From the NCBI RefSeq assembly GCF_017876405.1, contig NZ_JAGINW010000001.1, positions 2,307,203-2,371,202 of the forward strand: a stretch of DNA of 64,000 nt. The letters run 5' to 3'. The notes under the pieces were generated by a model. That model worked only from the letters and a program-made list of their open reading frames with translations, had not been told where the DNA came from and made no database searches. The DNA comes from Kibdelosporangium banguiense. Lineage in GTDB: Bacteria; Actinomycetota; Actinomycetes; Mycobacteriales; Pseudonocardiaceae. Within the stretch, counting starts at the first letter, position 1. The number at the start of each line of letters is the position of its first letter. The position numbers were made by a program, and so were the translations under genes. This document shows positions 17,661 to 27,437 of this stretch, in pieces.

Positions 17661-18784
17661 TTCTTCGCGAGCTCGTGGCGCATCAGGTCGGCGAAGGTGA
17701 ACGTGCCGGTCGGCTGGTCGTTCTCGCCCAGCAGGTACAGGCGCTTGACCGACACGAGAATGCCCTCGGCGATCAGGTCGCGGAAGGACGGGTCGGCAAG
17801 CCGGGAGCGGTCGCCCGCGTTGCTCAGGTAGCCGATCTCCATCCGGACCGCAGGGCACCTGGTCAGCCGCAGTGAATCCCAGGTCTTGGCGTGGGTACGG
17901 CAGTCGCGCATGCCGGTACGGGTGGTCAGCTCACGCTGGATGAACCCGGCGAGCGCCTCACCCAGGGTGGACGTGCCGAAGTGGAAGGTCGCCAGCCCGG
18001 AGGCGTGCGGCGAGGCGTTCTTGTCGCAGTGCAGGGACAGGAAGACGTCGCTGCCTGCCTCGTTGGCGAAGTGGGCCCGTTCGGCCTCGGTGGGGCACTG
18101 GTCCGGGCCACGCGACAGCATGGCCTCCATCCCGGTGGCGACCATCCGGCCTTCCAACCGTCTGGCCAGATCCCACATCAAGTCGGATTCACGGATGCCG
18201 TCGACGAATACGCCGGTGTCGGCGCCGCCGTGGCCCGGGTCGATCACGATCCGCTTGCCACGCAGCCGGGGGCCGGCGTTACGTACCTGCTCCTGTTCGC
18301 GCAGCAGCACGGGCCGTCCGCCCATGGCGCGCGGGGACAGCCGACCGAACGCACGGACCGTCTCGGTGCCGCACATACCGTCCACGGTCAGGCCGTAGTC
18401 ACGCTGGAAGTCGCGTAGCGCGTGCTCGGTCTGCGGGCCGAACACACCGTTGGGGCGCCCGGCGTTGTAGCCGAGCTGGAGCAGGCGCTCCTGGAGTTCG
18501 AGGACGTCGTCGCCGCTGACCGGCGCGGACACCATGTAGGCGAGCGGACGGCCGCCGAGGCGGTACGTCGCGTCGCGCAGGGCCTGGTAGGTCGCCTGCC
18601 CGACGACACCGTCGGTGATCAGGCCGCGCTGTTGCTGGAACGCTCGGACAGCCTGCTCGACGTGCAGGTCGTACACAGCCGGGTCACCCGATCCGTTGGC
18701 CGAAGGCAACAGGCCCAGGCCGGCCAGTGTGGCCCGCACTTCGGCTACGGCCGGTCCGGCGTCACCGGGGCGGAGTTCCCGCAT
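17657..18784 (-). CDS. cwlM: CwlM-like N-acetylmuramoyl-L-alanine amidase family protein
   Basis: A 375-residue protein with two peptidoglycan-binding domains (about residues 5-70 and 88-150) followed by an Amidase_3 domain (from IVIDPGHGG at about 175). Zinc and catalytic positions look intact: the His of DPGHGG, the Glu of IRESDLMW, the His of SLHCDKN and the Glu of VRMEIGYLSN. There is no signal peptide. In mycobacteria CwlM is cytoplasmic, is phosphorylated by PknB and activates MurA rather than cutting wall; this gene has the same place (beside trxBA) and architecture, so the same role is inferred. It converges with the GNAT gene. Confidence 0.82.
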   Translation of the reverse strand: MRELRPGDAGPAVAEVRATLAGLGLLPSANGSGDPAVYDLHVEQAVRAFQQQRGLITDGVVGQATYQALRDATYRLGGRPLAYMVSAPVSGDDVLELQERLLQLGYNAGRPNGVFGPQTEHALRDFQRDYGLTVDGMCGTETVRAFGRLSPRAMGGRPVLLREQEQVRNAGPRLRGKRIVIDPGHGGADTGVFVDGIRESDLMWDLARRLEGRMVATGMEAMLSRGPDQCPTEAERAHFANEAGSDVFLSLHCDKNASPHASGLATFHFGTSTLGEALAGFIQRELTTRTGMRDCRTHAKTWDSLRLTRCPAVRMEIGYLSNAGDRSRLADPSFRDLIAEGILVSVKRLYLLGENDQPTGTFTFADLMRHELAKN

Positions 18785-18928
18785 GCACCCCTCGCTCAGG
18801 TTGGAAAACAGACGATGTCAGCTTGTGCTGCCCGCTCATTGTGCCCTGCCCGGAGAGGTACCCCGCGCAGGGTCACTTCGCGCGTCCGGCTCGTCACCGG
18901 ACACCTGAAAATAGTGTGATGCATGACA

Positions 18929-18979
18929 CGACCCGGGGCCGGTCGACTCACCAGGAGTAGACGTGCGGACCCCGGGTCG
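18929..18979 (-). terminator. Hairpin downstream of trxA
   Basis: CGACCCGGGG (18929-18938) and CCCCGGGTCG (18970-18979) form a perfect 10-bp stem with a 31-nt loop, 16 bp after the trxA stop. There is no T-run; such GC hairpins often end actinobacterial transcripts. Confidence 0.5.
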
Positions 18980-18994
18980 AGGTTGCCTGGGAAC

Positions 18995-19324
18995 TCAGCC
19001 GACGTAGTCGGCGAGGTCGTTGAGCAGCGCTGCCTTGGGCTTGGCGCCGACGATCTGCTTGACCGGCCGGCCACCCTGGAAAACGATCATGGTGGGCACG
19101 GACATGATCTGGTAGTCCCGGGCGATGCCGGGGTTCGCGTCGATGTCCAGCTTGGCCACGGTGATCTTCTCGGCGTGCTCGGAGGCGATCTCCTCGAGCA
19201 CCGGAGCGACCATGCGGCACGGACCACACCAGGTCGCCCAGAAGTCGACCAGCACGGGCTTGTCGCTCTGCAGGACGTCCTCGGTGAAAGACTTGTCAGT
19301 AACGGTGACGGTGTTGCCGCTCAC
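18995..19324 (-). CDS. trxA: Thioredoxin
   Basis: A 109-residue thioredoxin with the redox-active WCGPC in DFWATWCGPCRMVAP and the cis-proline loop SVPTMIVF. It reduces protein disulfides in the cytosol, using electrons from TrxB. GTG start with AGGAGAG upstream; the open frame further upstream is inside trxB and is rejected. It lies 17 bp after trxB and is probably co-transcribed from the promoter in front of trxB. Confidence 0.96.
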   Translation of the reverse strand: MSGNTVTVTDKSFTEDVLQSDKPVLVDFWATWCGPCRMVAPVLEEIASEHAEKITVAKLDIDANPGIARDYQIMSVPTMIVFQGGRPVKQIVGAKPKAALLNDLADYVG

Positions 19325-19341
19325 GCTCTCTCCTATATGTG

Positions 19342-20337
19342 TCAGGTGTTGGCCGGGGCGTAACCGCCGCCGACGAGTTCCGGGGCCTTGGCTGCGTGCT
19401 CCTCGCCGTGCTCGGCGAGCCAGCGCTCCGCGTCGATGGCCGCCGCGCACCCGGAGCCGGCCGCGGTGATGGCCTGCCGGTAGGTGCGGTCGACCAGGTC
19501 GCCCGCGGCGAAGACACCGTCCAGGTTCGTGTACGTGCTCTGCCCCTTGACCTGCACGTACCCTTCCTCGTCGGTCTCCACCTGGCCGTTGACCAGGGCA
19601 CTGCGTGGGTCGTGACCGATGGCCATGAACACGCCCGTGGCGGCCACGTCCTCGGTCTCACCCGTCCGGGTGTCGCGCAGCCGGGCGCCGGAGACCTTGC
19701 CGTCGCCGAGCACCTCGACCAGTTCGGAGTTCAGCCGCCACTTGATCTTCTCGTTCGCCCTCGCGCGTTCGAGCATGATCTTGGAGGCGCGGAACTCCTC
19801 GCGGCGGTGCACGATCGTCACGGACTTCGCGAACTTGGTGAGGAACGTGGCCTCCTCCATCGCGGAGTCGCCGCCGCCGACGACCAGGATGTCGTGGTCA
19901 CGGAAGAAGAAGCCGTCACAGGTCGCACACGCCGACACGCCCCGCCCGAGCAGCTCCTGCTCGCCAGGAACGTGCAGATAGCGCGCTGCGGCACCCATGG
20001 CCAGCACAACGGCCTTCGCCGCGTACCGGACGCCGTTCGCCGTGACGTACTTGGTCTCGCCGGTCAGCTCGACCTCTTCGACGTCCTCGGTGCGCAGCTC
20101 GGCACCGAACCGCTCGGCCTGCTCACGCATCTGCGCCATCAGGTCGGGACCCATGATCCCGTCGCGGAAGCCCGGGTAGTTCTCGACCTCGGTGGTCGTC
20201 ATCAGGGCGCCGCCGAACTGCGAACCCTCGAAGATCAGCGGAGACAGCTGCGCGCGCGCCGCGTACACCGCGGCGGTGTACCCCGCCGGGCCTGAACCGA
20301 TGATGATCAGGTTGCGGACCTCGTCTTGCGCGGTCAT
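19342..20337 (-). CDS. trxB: Thioredoxin reductase (NADPH)
   Basis: A 331-residue flavoprotein that passes electrons from NADPH to thioredoxin. The FAD-binding [16 protein letters not shown] is at about residues 14-29, the redox centre is CATCDG in [12 protein letters not shown], and the NADPH fold begins [15 protein letters not shown] 20337 is preceded by GGAGGG; a longer frame from 20376 is possible but unsupported. A promoter matching the thiol-stress sigma factor consensus lies upstream. Confidence 0.96.
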   Translation of the reverse strand: MTAQDEVRNLIIIGSGPAGYTAAVYAARAQLSPLIFEGSQFGGALMTTTEVENYPGFRDGIMGPDLMAQMREQAERFGAELRTEDVEEVELTGETKYVTANGVRYAAKAVVLAMGAAARYLHVPGEQELLGRGVSACATCDGFFFRDHDILVVGGGDSAMEEATFLTKFAKSVTIVHRREEFRASKIMLERARANEKIKWRLNSELVEVLGDGKVSGARLRDTRTGETEDVAATGVFMAIGHDPRSALVNGQVETDEEGYVQVKGQSTYTNLDGVFAAGDLVDRTYRQAITAAGSGCAAAIDAERWLAEHGEEHAAKAPELVGGGYAPANT

Positions 20338-20374
20338 CTGCCCTCCGTCTTTTCCCGCCAGTGACACTTTGGTC

Positions 20375-20400
20375 AACCGATCGTAGGTGCTGGTTGTTCC
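20375..20400 (-). promoter_or_regulatory. Putative SigR/SigH-type promoter of trxB-trxA
   Basis: On the minus strand GGAAC (20396-20400) is followed after exactly 18 nt by GTT (20375-20377). This fits the disulfide-stress sigma consensus GGAAY-N18-GTT known for trxBA in Streptomyces and mycobacteria. The -10 lies about 38 bp before the trxB start. Confidence 0.6.
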
Positions 20401-20445
20401 GCACCGGTCGGGTGACCGCGAGCACTGCGGGGAACGACGAAGGCG

Positions 20446-21237
20446 CTACCTGACCCCGCCCCTGTTGGCCAGGGTCGACGGGTTGCCGGGACCGCAGTCC
20501 GGGCCGACCGCGAGCAGCCGGAACTCCCCCGCGCCGGAGGAGAGCACGAGGAGTGTCCCCTGCTTGCCGTCGACGGTCACCTGCTTGCCGCCGATCGGCT
20601 CGGCCGTCGGCGACAGTCCGTTCGCCGCCAGGCAGGCGCTCAGCTTCTGCTTGTCGGCGAACGGTCCGTAGTCGTTCTGGTTACGGGCCGCCTGCAGCTG
20701 GTCCTTGCCGATCTGCTCGGCCTTGAAGGTCAACGGCCCCTGGGCGGCGACGTCACCGGCACTTCCACCGTTGCCAGGCAGCACGGCGAAGGCGATCCCG
20801 GCCGCAGCAGCAGCCGCGGCGAAGATCCCGACGCCGATGCCCATCTTGCGGTTACGGCGTTTCCGGGCTTCGGCAAGGTCTGTCACCGGCGCGGGCTGCC
20901 CCGGCGGACTACCGGGCGCTGCGCCGGCGAACTGAGGCTCACGTTGCTGCTGTTGCGGCACGAACGACTGCGCGCGGGCCTGCGACTCGGCTGCGATCGC
21001 CGCGTCGAGCCGGGCGGCGAAATGCGCGGGCATCGGCGGCGCGGGTGCGTGGGCGAACTCGCGCAGATCGGCCTCGGTCGCCTCCAGGGCGGCCAGGATC
21101 TCCTGGGCCTCGGGGTCCGCGTCGACCAGACGCCGCAGATCACTGGCCTGCTGAGGGTCGAGCACACCGGCCTGGAGATCGGCGAGCAGGTCGACCGACC
21201 AGGGCGGGCCGCTGCTGTCCCGTCCAATGCCCGTCAT
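20446..21237 (-). CDS. Putative anti-sigma-M factor (membrane protein)
   Basis: A 263-residue protein directly after sigM, with an ATGA overlap. Its first 80 residues (SVDLLADLQAGVLDP, DLRRLVDADPEAQEIL) resemble an anti-sigma cytoplasmic domain. A Gln/Pro linker follows, then one membrane helix (GIGVGIFAAAAAAAGIAFAV, about residues 135-155) and an extracytoplasmic domain. Position and topology match RsmA of mycobacteria (Rv3912). It should hold SigM inactive at the membrane until an envelope signal. No HxxxCxxC zinc motif is seen, so it is not a ZAS-type anti-sigma. Confidence 0.75.
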   Translation of the reverse strand: MTGIGRDSSGPPWSVDLLADLQAGVLDPQQASDLRRLVDADPEAQEILAALEATEADLREFAHAPAPPMPAHFAARLDAAIAAESQARAQSFVPQQQQREPQFAGAAPGSPPGQPAPVTDLAEARKRRNRKMGIGVGIFAAAAAAAGIAFAVLPGNGGSAGDVAAQGPLTFKAEQIGKDQLQAARNQNDYGPFADKQKLSACLAANGLSPTAEPIGGKQVTVDGKQGTLLVLSSGAGEFRLLAVGPDCGPGNPSTLANRGGVR

Positions 21238-21860
21238 GTCCCCTCCCACTGACGCCGTGGACGCCCATCGCGCTTTTCGCTTGCGTCACCTGGGACGTTC
21301 GCATCAGCAATCGGGTTCCGCAGGTGTCCGAGAACTTTGGCGAGCTTGGCGCGGCCCCTGGCACAACGGCTTTTCACCGTGCCCTCGGCGATCCCCAGCA
21401 TCTGCGCGGTCTCGGCCACCGAATAGCCCTCGACGTCCACGAGCAGGATCGGCACGCGCTGTTCGTCGGAGAGGTCGGCGAGCGCGTTCTTCACGACCAA
21501 ACTGGTCTCTCTTTCCGACATCGCGTCGCCGGGCGTGACCGGCTCACCGGGGCCGGTCTCCGGCAACGGGACAGTGGGGCGCGCCTGACGGCGCCGGACA
21601 CGGTCCAGGCACGCGTTCACCACGATCCGATGCAGCCACGTGGTCACCTGCGACTCGGCCCGGAACGAGCCGGCCGCGCGGAAGGCCGAGATGAAGGCCT
21701 CCTGCAGGGCGTCCGCTGCTTCCTCCGGATCGCGCAGGGTACGCAACGCGACCGCCCACATGCGGTCACGGTGACGGCGGACAAGTTCTGCGAACGCGTG
21801 TGGATCCCCGGCGGCATGGGACGCGATCAGAGCGGCGTCCGAGCTTGCTGCGGCGGTCAC
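21234..21860 (-). CDS. sigM: ECF sigma factor SigM
   Basis: A 208-residue extracytoplasmic-function sigma factor. Region 2 contains DALQEAFISAFRAAGSFR and TWLHRIVVNACLDRVRR. Region 4 contains YSVAETAQMLGIAEGTVKSR. The linker and the genomic place (between the pseudokinase/murJ block and trxBA) match SigM of mycobacteria. It is coupled to the anti-sigma gene by a 4-bp overlap. Confidence 0.88.
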   Translation of the reverse strand: MTAAASSDAALIASHAAGDPHAFAELVRRHRDRMWAVALRTLRDPEEAADALQEAFISAFRAAGSFRAESQVTTWLHRIVVNACLDRVRRRQARPTVPLPETGPGEPVTPGDAMSERETSLVVKNALADLSDEQRVPILLVDVEGYSVAETAQMLGIAEGTVKSRCARGRAKLAKVLGHLRNPIADANVPGDASEKRDGRPRRQWEGT

Positions 21861-21896
21861 GCGTGACAGCGTATCGGCCTGTCACGGCCGTACTTT

Positions 21897-23483
21897 CTAC
21901 TGGGCGCGCTGGAACTCGATGTCCCGGATCTGGGTGGTGTTCGCGTTCTCCGTGCCGCCCAGCTTGGTCATCCACACCAGCACGTACTGGGTCGGTTCGC
22001 TCGCGGCGAGCGCGATCTCGGTCTTGCCGTCACCCAGGGTGGCGTTGCCGATCACCTTGGTCTCTTCGAGTTTGGCTGTCGCCGACGGGGCGGACCGGAT
22101 CTCCACGACCGTGCCCTCACTCGGCGAGTCGATCGTGACCATGGCCATCTTGGTGGCCTCGTCGAAGGTCGCCATCACGCCGATACCCGGTTTGACCGCG
22201 GGGAACGGCTTCCTGTAGGTCGCGGTGTTCCAGACCGTCTTCGGGTTGCCGTCCAGGATCCGGCTGATGTTGCGCGCGTTGTCCTTGTCGCCCTTGACCG
22301 CGTAGACGGCTGCCTTGCCGGGCTCGATCGGACCGGCCGGCTTGGGTGCGGGTGGCGGGTTGGCCTGCGGCTGGTTGCCGCCGTTGTTGGCGCTGCTTGG
22401 CGGGGGCGGTGCCGTCGACACTGTTTGCGCGACGGGCACGGTGTCGCTGCCGAAGAAGCTGATCAACTGCATGCCAACCCATGCGAGCACGCCGACGGTC
22501 GCGACGGTCAGTGCTGTCACGCCGATGGCCAGCTTGCGGCGCCTACCGTCGTCCTGGGCCGGGCGGCGGGTGGTCCAGATCGTGTCCTCGTCGGCCAGGC
22601 GGTTGCCGCCGGACATGACCGGGTTCAGCAGGTCGGTCTGCTCGTCGATCTCAGCGCGCTGGGCGGAGGACGCGAGCATCCCGAGAACGGCGGAACTGGT
22701 CCGGATCCCGCCCGCGATGCTGCGGACGGCGAGTTCTGCCAGCTCGTCAGGCACGTCCTGACGCAGCTGGTTCGGCGAGACGGGGGCGCCCGACGGGTCC
22801 CGCGGCGCCAGGAGGATGCCCTGCGGGCCGCCCGGCAGCGCCCAGCGACCGGTCAGCAGCAGGTACAGGATCGCGCCGAGGCCCCTGACGTCGTCCTGGA
22901 GCGACGACTGCGGCAGCGGACCGGGAAACGCCAGACGCAACGCGCCGTCCGGGCCGACCCGGACACGCTGTGGATGATCCACGCCGAGCACCAGGCCGGT
23001 GTGGTGAGCCTGCTCGACCGCGATGGCCAACGGCTCGAGCAGCCGGGCCGCCGTGCCCGCGGGCAGCGGGTGCTCAGCGACCAAGTCGATCAGGTCCGTG
23101 CCCTGCGCCCAGTCGGCGACGATCACACCGAGCACGCCTTCGCTCGGGTCGATGCCGCTGCCGACGCCGAGAACGTCCAGCACACGCGAGACCGTCGGGT
23201 TCATGAACCGGGCCGCATGCGCGGCGCGCTCCAACGTCCGGCGAGCCGCGACCGTCGCATTGCGGTCAGCCGGATCACCGACGAGCACAGTCAGGGCCAC
23301 ATCACGACGCAACTGGCCGTCACGAGCGCGCCATAGATGCGCGTTGCCGCGTACGTCCATACCGAATGGGGCGAGCAGACGGTATCGACCATCGCCAATG
23401 ACCCCGCCCGCAAGCAGGTCGCCACCTGTCGCGCGGACACTTCGGTCCGCGTCGCCGGTGTAGTCGGTTCGTCTGGTCGTCAC
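21897..23483 (-). CDS. MurJ-associated pseudokinase-like membrane protein
   Basis: A 528-residue protein whose N-terminal 270 residues look like a degenerate Ser/Thr kinase fold (DGRYRLLAPFG, then DDVRGLGAILYLLLTGRWALPG). The catalytic HRD and DFG motifs are not visible. A membrane helix follows at about residues 330-355, then a Pro-rich linker and an extracytoplasmic domain with a discoidin-like look (ISRILDGNPKTVWNTATY). In mycobacteria this pseudokinase is fused to MurJ (Rv3910) and binds FhaA when phosphorylated by PknB. Here it is a separate gene after murJ. GTG 23483 is preferred over GTG 23537 because GGGAGAG precedes it. Confidence 0.78.
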   Translation of the reverse strand: MTTRRTDYTGDADRSVRATGGDLLAGGVIGDGRYRLLAPFGMDVRGNAHLWRARDGQLRRDVALTVLVGDPADRNATVAARRTLERAAHAARFMNPTVSRVLDVLGVGSGIDPSEGVLGVIVADWAQGTDLIDLVAEHPLPAGTAARLLEPLAIAVEQAHHTGLVLGVDHPQRVRVGPDGALRLAFPGPLPQSSLQDDVRGLGAILYLLLTGRWALPGGPQGILLAPRDPSGAPVSPNQLRQDVPDELAELAVRSIAGGIRTSSAVLGMLASSAQRAEIDEQTDLLNPVMSGGNRLADEDTIWTTRRPAQDDGRRRKLAIGVTALTVATVGVLAWVGMQLISFFGSDTVPVAQTVSTAPPPPSSANNGGNQPQANPPPAPKPAGPIEPGKAAVYAVKGDKDNARNISRILDGNPKTVWNTATYRKPFPAVKPGIGVMATFDEATKMAMVTIDSPSEGTVVEIRSAPSATAKLEETKVIGNATLGDGKTEIALAASEPTQYVLVWMTKLGGTENANTTQIRDIEFQRAQ

Positions 23484-23577
23484 CGCACTCTCCCGTCTGA
23501 CGCGCCACCCATCCCCGCGCGACGGATACCTCGGCACGAGACTACGGGAAACCTGACAGCCGTGAAGCTCACGCAGA

Positions 23578-25248
23578 TCAGCGGCGACGAATCAGTCGGG
23601 TGATTTTCGCCGTCGCCGGTTTGAGCTCCTCCACCTTGAGCGCGGCCAGCACGCCGAACGAGACCACGCCGGCGACGATCCCTTCGATGATCAAAGACAT
23701 GACTGCCCTGGGTGCGGCCGCCTCCGGCAGGATCGCGCCGAGCAGCTTGGCGATCCCCAGACCGGCCGCCACACCGAGCCCGCCGGCGAAGACAGAGAAA
23801 AGCGTGACGCCGACTACACGTTTGGTCTTCAGGTGCCCGAGACGTACCCATAGCCACACTTGGCCCAGCACGGCACCCACCACATAGCTCAGCGAGTTGA
23901 CCATCATCACGCCGATCACGACGTGTTCCGGAGCGAGCATCGCCTCGCACATGTAGAGCAGCGGCACCTTCACCGCGGTCATCACGATCATGATCAGCGT
24001 GGGCGTACGGGCGTCCTTCATCGCGTAGAAGACACGCAGCTGCAGCATCACAAGCGCGTACGGCAGCAGACCGAAAGCCGATACGGCGAGCGAGTCGCCC
24101 AGCCGCGTGGCCTGACTCACATCGCTGTTGCCCCACGAGAACAGCACGACACCGATGGACGTACCGGTGACCGTGAGCACGGCGGAGATAGGCACGAGGA
24201 TCACGGCAGACAGGCGGCTGGCGTACGACAGGTCGCCGATCAGCTTGCGGTCATCACCGTCAGCGGCCGCACGGCTGAGCCGCGGCATGATCGCGGTGAG
24301 CAACGAGACGCCGATGACGCCGTACGGCAGCTGGAACAGCAGCCACGCGTTGCTGTAGATCGACGCGCCACCGGGCGCGCCCGCAGTGAGCACGCGGGTG
24401 CTGATGACCCAACCGATCTGGCTGACCGCGACATAGCCGAGGATCCACAGCGCCAGGCCGCCGAACTCCTTCAGCCGCTTGTCGAATCCCCAGTTCCAGC
24501 GGAACCGGAACCCGATCCGGCGCAGCGCGGGCAGCAGCATCAGCGACTGCACCACGATGCCGGACGTCACGCCGATACCCAGGACGAGCAGTTTGGCGTC
24601 GCCCATCTTGACCGGGTTGAGCGAGATCTCGCCGGGCACGATGGCGTAGACGCCGATGGTCAGCATCACCACGAGGTTGTTGACCACCGGTGCCCACGCC
24701 GTCGGCCCGAAGATGTGCTTGGCGTTCAGGATCGCTGTGAGCAGGGCGAACAGGCCGTAGAAGAAGATCTCCGGCAGCAGCAGGTAGCCGAACGCGGTGA
24801 CAAGATCGGGGTTGGCCTTGCCGGTCGAGCCGTCGACGTAGAGCTTGGTGAACAGCGGCGCCAATGCGACCGCGATGACCGTTCCGACCGCGAGCAGCGT
24901 CATCCCGACGGTCAACAAGCGCTGCGTGTAGGCCTCACCGCCGTCGGGATCGTCCTGGGCGCGTACGAGCAGCGGCACGACAACGCTCGCCAGCACACCG
25001 CCGATGAGCAGCTCGAAGACGATGTTGGGCAGCGTGTTGGCGACGGTGAACGAGTCGTTCACCGCCCCCAGCCCGACCGCCGCGGTGAGCATGACCTTCC
25101 AAAGGAACCCGGTGATCCGGCTGACCAGCGTCGCGATCGCCATCGAGCCTGCGGCGCGCACGATCGACCCGCGACCCGTTTGCTGGGGCGCCGGTTTGCC
25201 TGGTTGTCTGCCTCCGCCGGGGGGCACGGTGGTCCTCGCTCTGGTCAA
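23578..25248 (-). CDS. murJ: Lipid II flippase MurJ (MviN)
   Basis: MurJ carries lipid II across the membrane for peptidoglycan synthesis. The 556-residue protein has a basic, disordered N-terminus (about 30 residues), then some 14 membrane segments starting SMAIATLVSRITGFLWKVML. Charged positions typical of the MurJ cavity are seen, for example SRITGFLWK and RVFYAMKDARTP. It starts with TTG overlapping the DUF6049 stop (TTGA). The kinase-like C-terminal part found in mycobacterial MurJ is missing and is encoded by the next gene. Confidence 0.93.
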   Translation of the reverse strand: MTRARTTVPPGGGRQPGKPAPQQTGRGSIVRAAGSMAIATLVSRITGFLWKVMLTAAVGLGAVNDSFTVANTLPNIVFELLIGGVLASVVVPLLVRAQDDPDGGEAYTQRLLTVGMTLLAVGTVIAVALAPLFTKLYVDGSTGKANPDLVTAFGYLLLPEIFFYGLFALLTAILNAKHIFGPTAWAPVVNNLVVMLTIGVYAIVPGEISLNPVKMGDAKLLVLGIGVTSGIVVQSLMLLPALRRIGFRFRWNWGFDKRLKEFGGLALWILGYVAVSQIGWVISTRVLTAGAPGGASIYSNAWLLFQLPYGVIGVSLLTAIMPRLSRAAADGDDRKLIGDLSYASRLSAVILVPISAVLTVTGTSIGVVLFSWGNSDVSQATRLGDSLAVSAFGLLPYALVMLQLRVFYAMKDARTPTLIMIVMTAVKVPLLYMCEAMLAPEHVVIGVMMVNSLSYVVGAVLGQVWLWVRLGHLKTKRVVGVTLFSVFAGGLGVAAGLGIAKLLGAILPEAAAPRAVMSLIIEGIVAGVVSFGVLAALKVEELKPATAKITRLIRRR

Positions 25249-27437
25249 GCCGGTGTCGACTCCTGCTCAGTCTGGTTCTTCTGCTTGATCCGGCGGTAGA
25301 CCCGTCGGCCGGCGAGCAGCATGAGCATGCCGCCCGCGACGCTGGTCACCGCGACAGTGATCGTGCCGTACGAGGTCGAGGACAGCTCAAACCGATAGAC
25401 CGTCCCCAGCGCGGTGCCACCCGGCGTGGTCACCCAGACATCCACCGTGAACCGGCCCGCACGCTGCAGCTCGGCCGGAACGAAGTCGGTGAACGCCTGG
25501 CCGGCCGGGATGGTCCGTTCGATGGTGGCGCCCGGCCGCAGGCCCGCGGTCTGCGAGACGACCAGCCGCACCTTCACCGCCACGGCAAGGTTGTTACCGA
25601 CCCGGATCGGGATCGGGCTGTCGGACGACGCGAGCGAGATCGGCGGGCCCGGTGGGTTCACGGTGACCTGCATCCGCATGGTGTCGAGTTCGGTCCGGGC
25701 GACCGCGGCCGCCCCCATCCCGCCGTCGACATTGCTACGCCACGCGCTCGACGAGGCCCGCAGCAAGCCGATCCGGATGGGCTTGAGCAGGTCGTCCGGG
25801 TTGATCGGACGGGTCCGGTCCGGTTCCATCGCGCCGCGCAGGTCCCGCAGCACCGCGTTGGTCTGCGCGATCTCCGCCGTCATGACGGCAGGGATCTCGG
25901 CGGCGACGTCCTGCTCGGTGTAGTTCAGGCCGCTCGCCGTGCCGTTGGCCGACGAGCTCGTCAGGTCCTGCAGCGGCCGGGGATCAGCCAGGTTCTCGGC
26001 GAACATCCGGCCGATAGACCGCAGGTACTCGAGCAGTTCGCTGGCCGGCGCGGTCCACCGGCGCGGCGGCGCGACGAGCACGGACTGGCCTGACTGAGTC
26101 GCCCGGAACACCAAGGCGGCGAGCCCGTTCTGTACTGAGACAGGGCCTGGCGCGGCAGCGCTCCCGGTGAGGGCCGACGACGTGAGCTGGTCGATCGGGA
26201 CCGCACGGTTGGACTGGCCCACCGTGAACGGTGCCGACCCCGTCACCCCGGCGAGCCGGTCGGGATTGCTCAGGACGGTCGTGGGCGAAGACTCGGTGAT
26301 GTCACTCAGGGTGCGCGGGTCGAGCACGCCGTCGATCGGCCACACCACGTTCTGCAAGGGCTTGGCTGGCTTGAGGATGTCCGACACGGCCGTGAAGCTC
26401 TGGCTGACGGCGGTTTTGGCGAGGTCGACCTCGGTCGCGCGGGACAGGGCGGACAGGTCCGCGTCGGCGTACGGCAGCGCGATCACACACTGGTCGTCGG
26501 TGAGCGACTTGAGCAGGGTCAGCCAGCGCTGAGCGAAGCCCTGGCCCTTGCCCGGCAGGTTCTGGCCGTTGGAGCTCTGCACCTCGTAGCCGTTGGCCAT
26601 GCCCTGCACGGTCGTCAGCAGGTCACCGTCCACGGCGAAGCAGATCGACGACGCCAACGCGCTGTCCTGCCGGACGGCGCCCTCGACGGCGTTGAGCATC
26701 CCGTAGAGCCGGCCGCCGATCTGCAGGGAGGTCGCCAGATCGTCGTCACCCAGCACCAACCGTCCGTCCGAAGTGCTCTTGACCGTCCGGGGCCGGTCGT
26801 CCACCAGCGGCCACAGCACGGTGATCTTCGACGGTGAGGCCGGCGGCTGGATCGTCCGGCTCGGGGTCGACAGCACAGGCAGTAGGACGTTCAGGCCGGC
26901 GAGCCGTTCCTGACCGCCGAAGTCCGGCCGGCCGTTGACGTTGATCAGGACCGGGTAGACACCCGGCTGATCGAGCTTGAGCGCGTCCAGTGGCACGGTG
27001 ACGGTGAAGTTCGCGCTCGCCCCCTGGTCGAGCGACTTCGCCACCTCGACGAAGGGCGAGGGCACCTTCTCGGCGGCCGGCGGCTGGGTCAGGGCGGCGC
27101 GCAGTTTGGCCTCGTCGGTCAGCACGTCACCGCGCTGCAGCCGGATCTCGACATCCTCAAGCCTGCGGTCGCCGACGTTGGTCAGCTTGCCGGACACCGT
27201 GACGTTGCCCGAGTCGGCGCGTACCACCCGCGGGTTGAGTTGATCGATGGCCAGTTGGACCCGGGACGGCGCGTTCGCGGGCTGCGCCCTCGCCATCCCG
27301 ATGGGGGCCACCAGGGGCTCGACACCCGGCGGCGGCTGACCGGCCGCGGCCAGCGGCGTACCCAGTACCAGCAGGAAGCCGGTCACCAGGGCGGCGAGCG
27401 GAGACTTGTGACGGGTTGCGTAGCGCAGCCCACTCAT
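25245..27437 (-). CDS. DUF6049 family secreted/membrane protein
   Basis: A 730-residue protein in the place of mycobacterial Rv3909. It has a signal sequence ([22 protein letters not shown], given only in part here as [11 protein letters not shown]), a long extracytoplasmic part with Ig-like stretches near both ends ([33 protein letters not shown]), and one C-terminal membrane helix ([18 protein letters not shown]) with a short basic tail. Function is unknown; its constant linkage to murJ suggests a role in wall assembly. It overlaps both neighbours by 4 or fewer bases. Confidence 0.82.
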   Translation of the reverse strand: MSGLRYATRHKSPLAALVTGFLLVLGTPLAAAGQPPPGVEPLVAPIGMARAQPANAPSRVQLAIDQLNPRVVRADSGNVTVSGKLTNVGDRRLEDVEIRLQRGDVLTDEAKLRAALTQPPAAEKVPSPFVEVAKSLDQGASANFTVTVPLDALKLDQPGVYPVLINVNGRPDFGGQERLAGLNVLLPVLSTPSRTIQPPASPSKITVLWPLVDDRPRTVKSTSDGRLVLGDDDLATSLQIGGRLYGMLNAVEGAVRQDSALASSICFAVDGDLLTTVQGMANGYEVQSSNGQNLPGKGQGFAQRWLTLLKSLTDDQCVIALPYADADLSALSRATEVDLAKTAVSQSFTAVSDILKPAKPLQNVVWPIDGVLDPRTLSDITESSPTTVLSNPDRLAGVTGSAPFTVGQSNRAVPIDQLTSSALTGSAAAPGPVSVQNGLAALVFRATQSGQSVLVAPPRRWTAPASELLEYLRSIGRMFAENLADPRPLQDLTSSSANGTASGLNYTEQDVAAEIPAVMTAEIAQTNAVLRDLRGAMEPDRTRPINPDDLLKPIRIGLLRASSSAWRSNVDGGMGAAAVARTELDTMRMQVTVNPPGPPISLASSDSPIPIRVGNNLAVAVKVRLVVSQTAGLRPGATIERTIPAGQAFTDFVPAELQRAGRFTVDVWVTTPGGTALGTVYRFELSSTSYGTITVAVTSVAGGMLMLLAGRRVYRRIKQKNQTEQESTPA

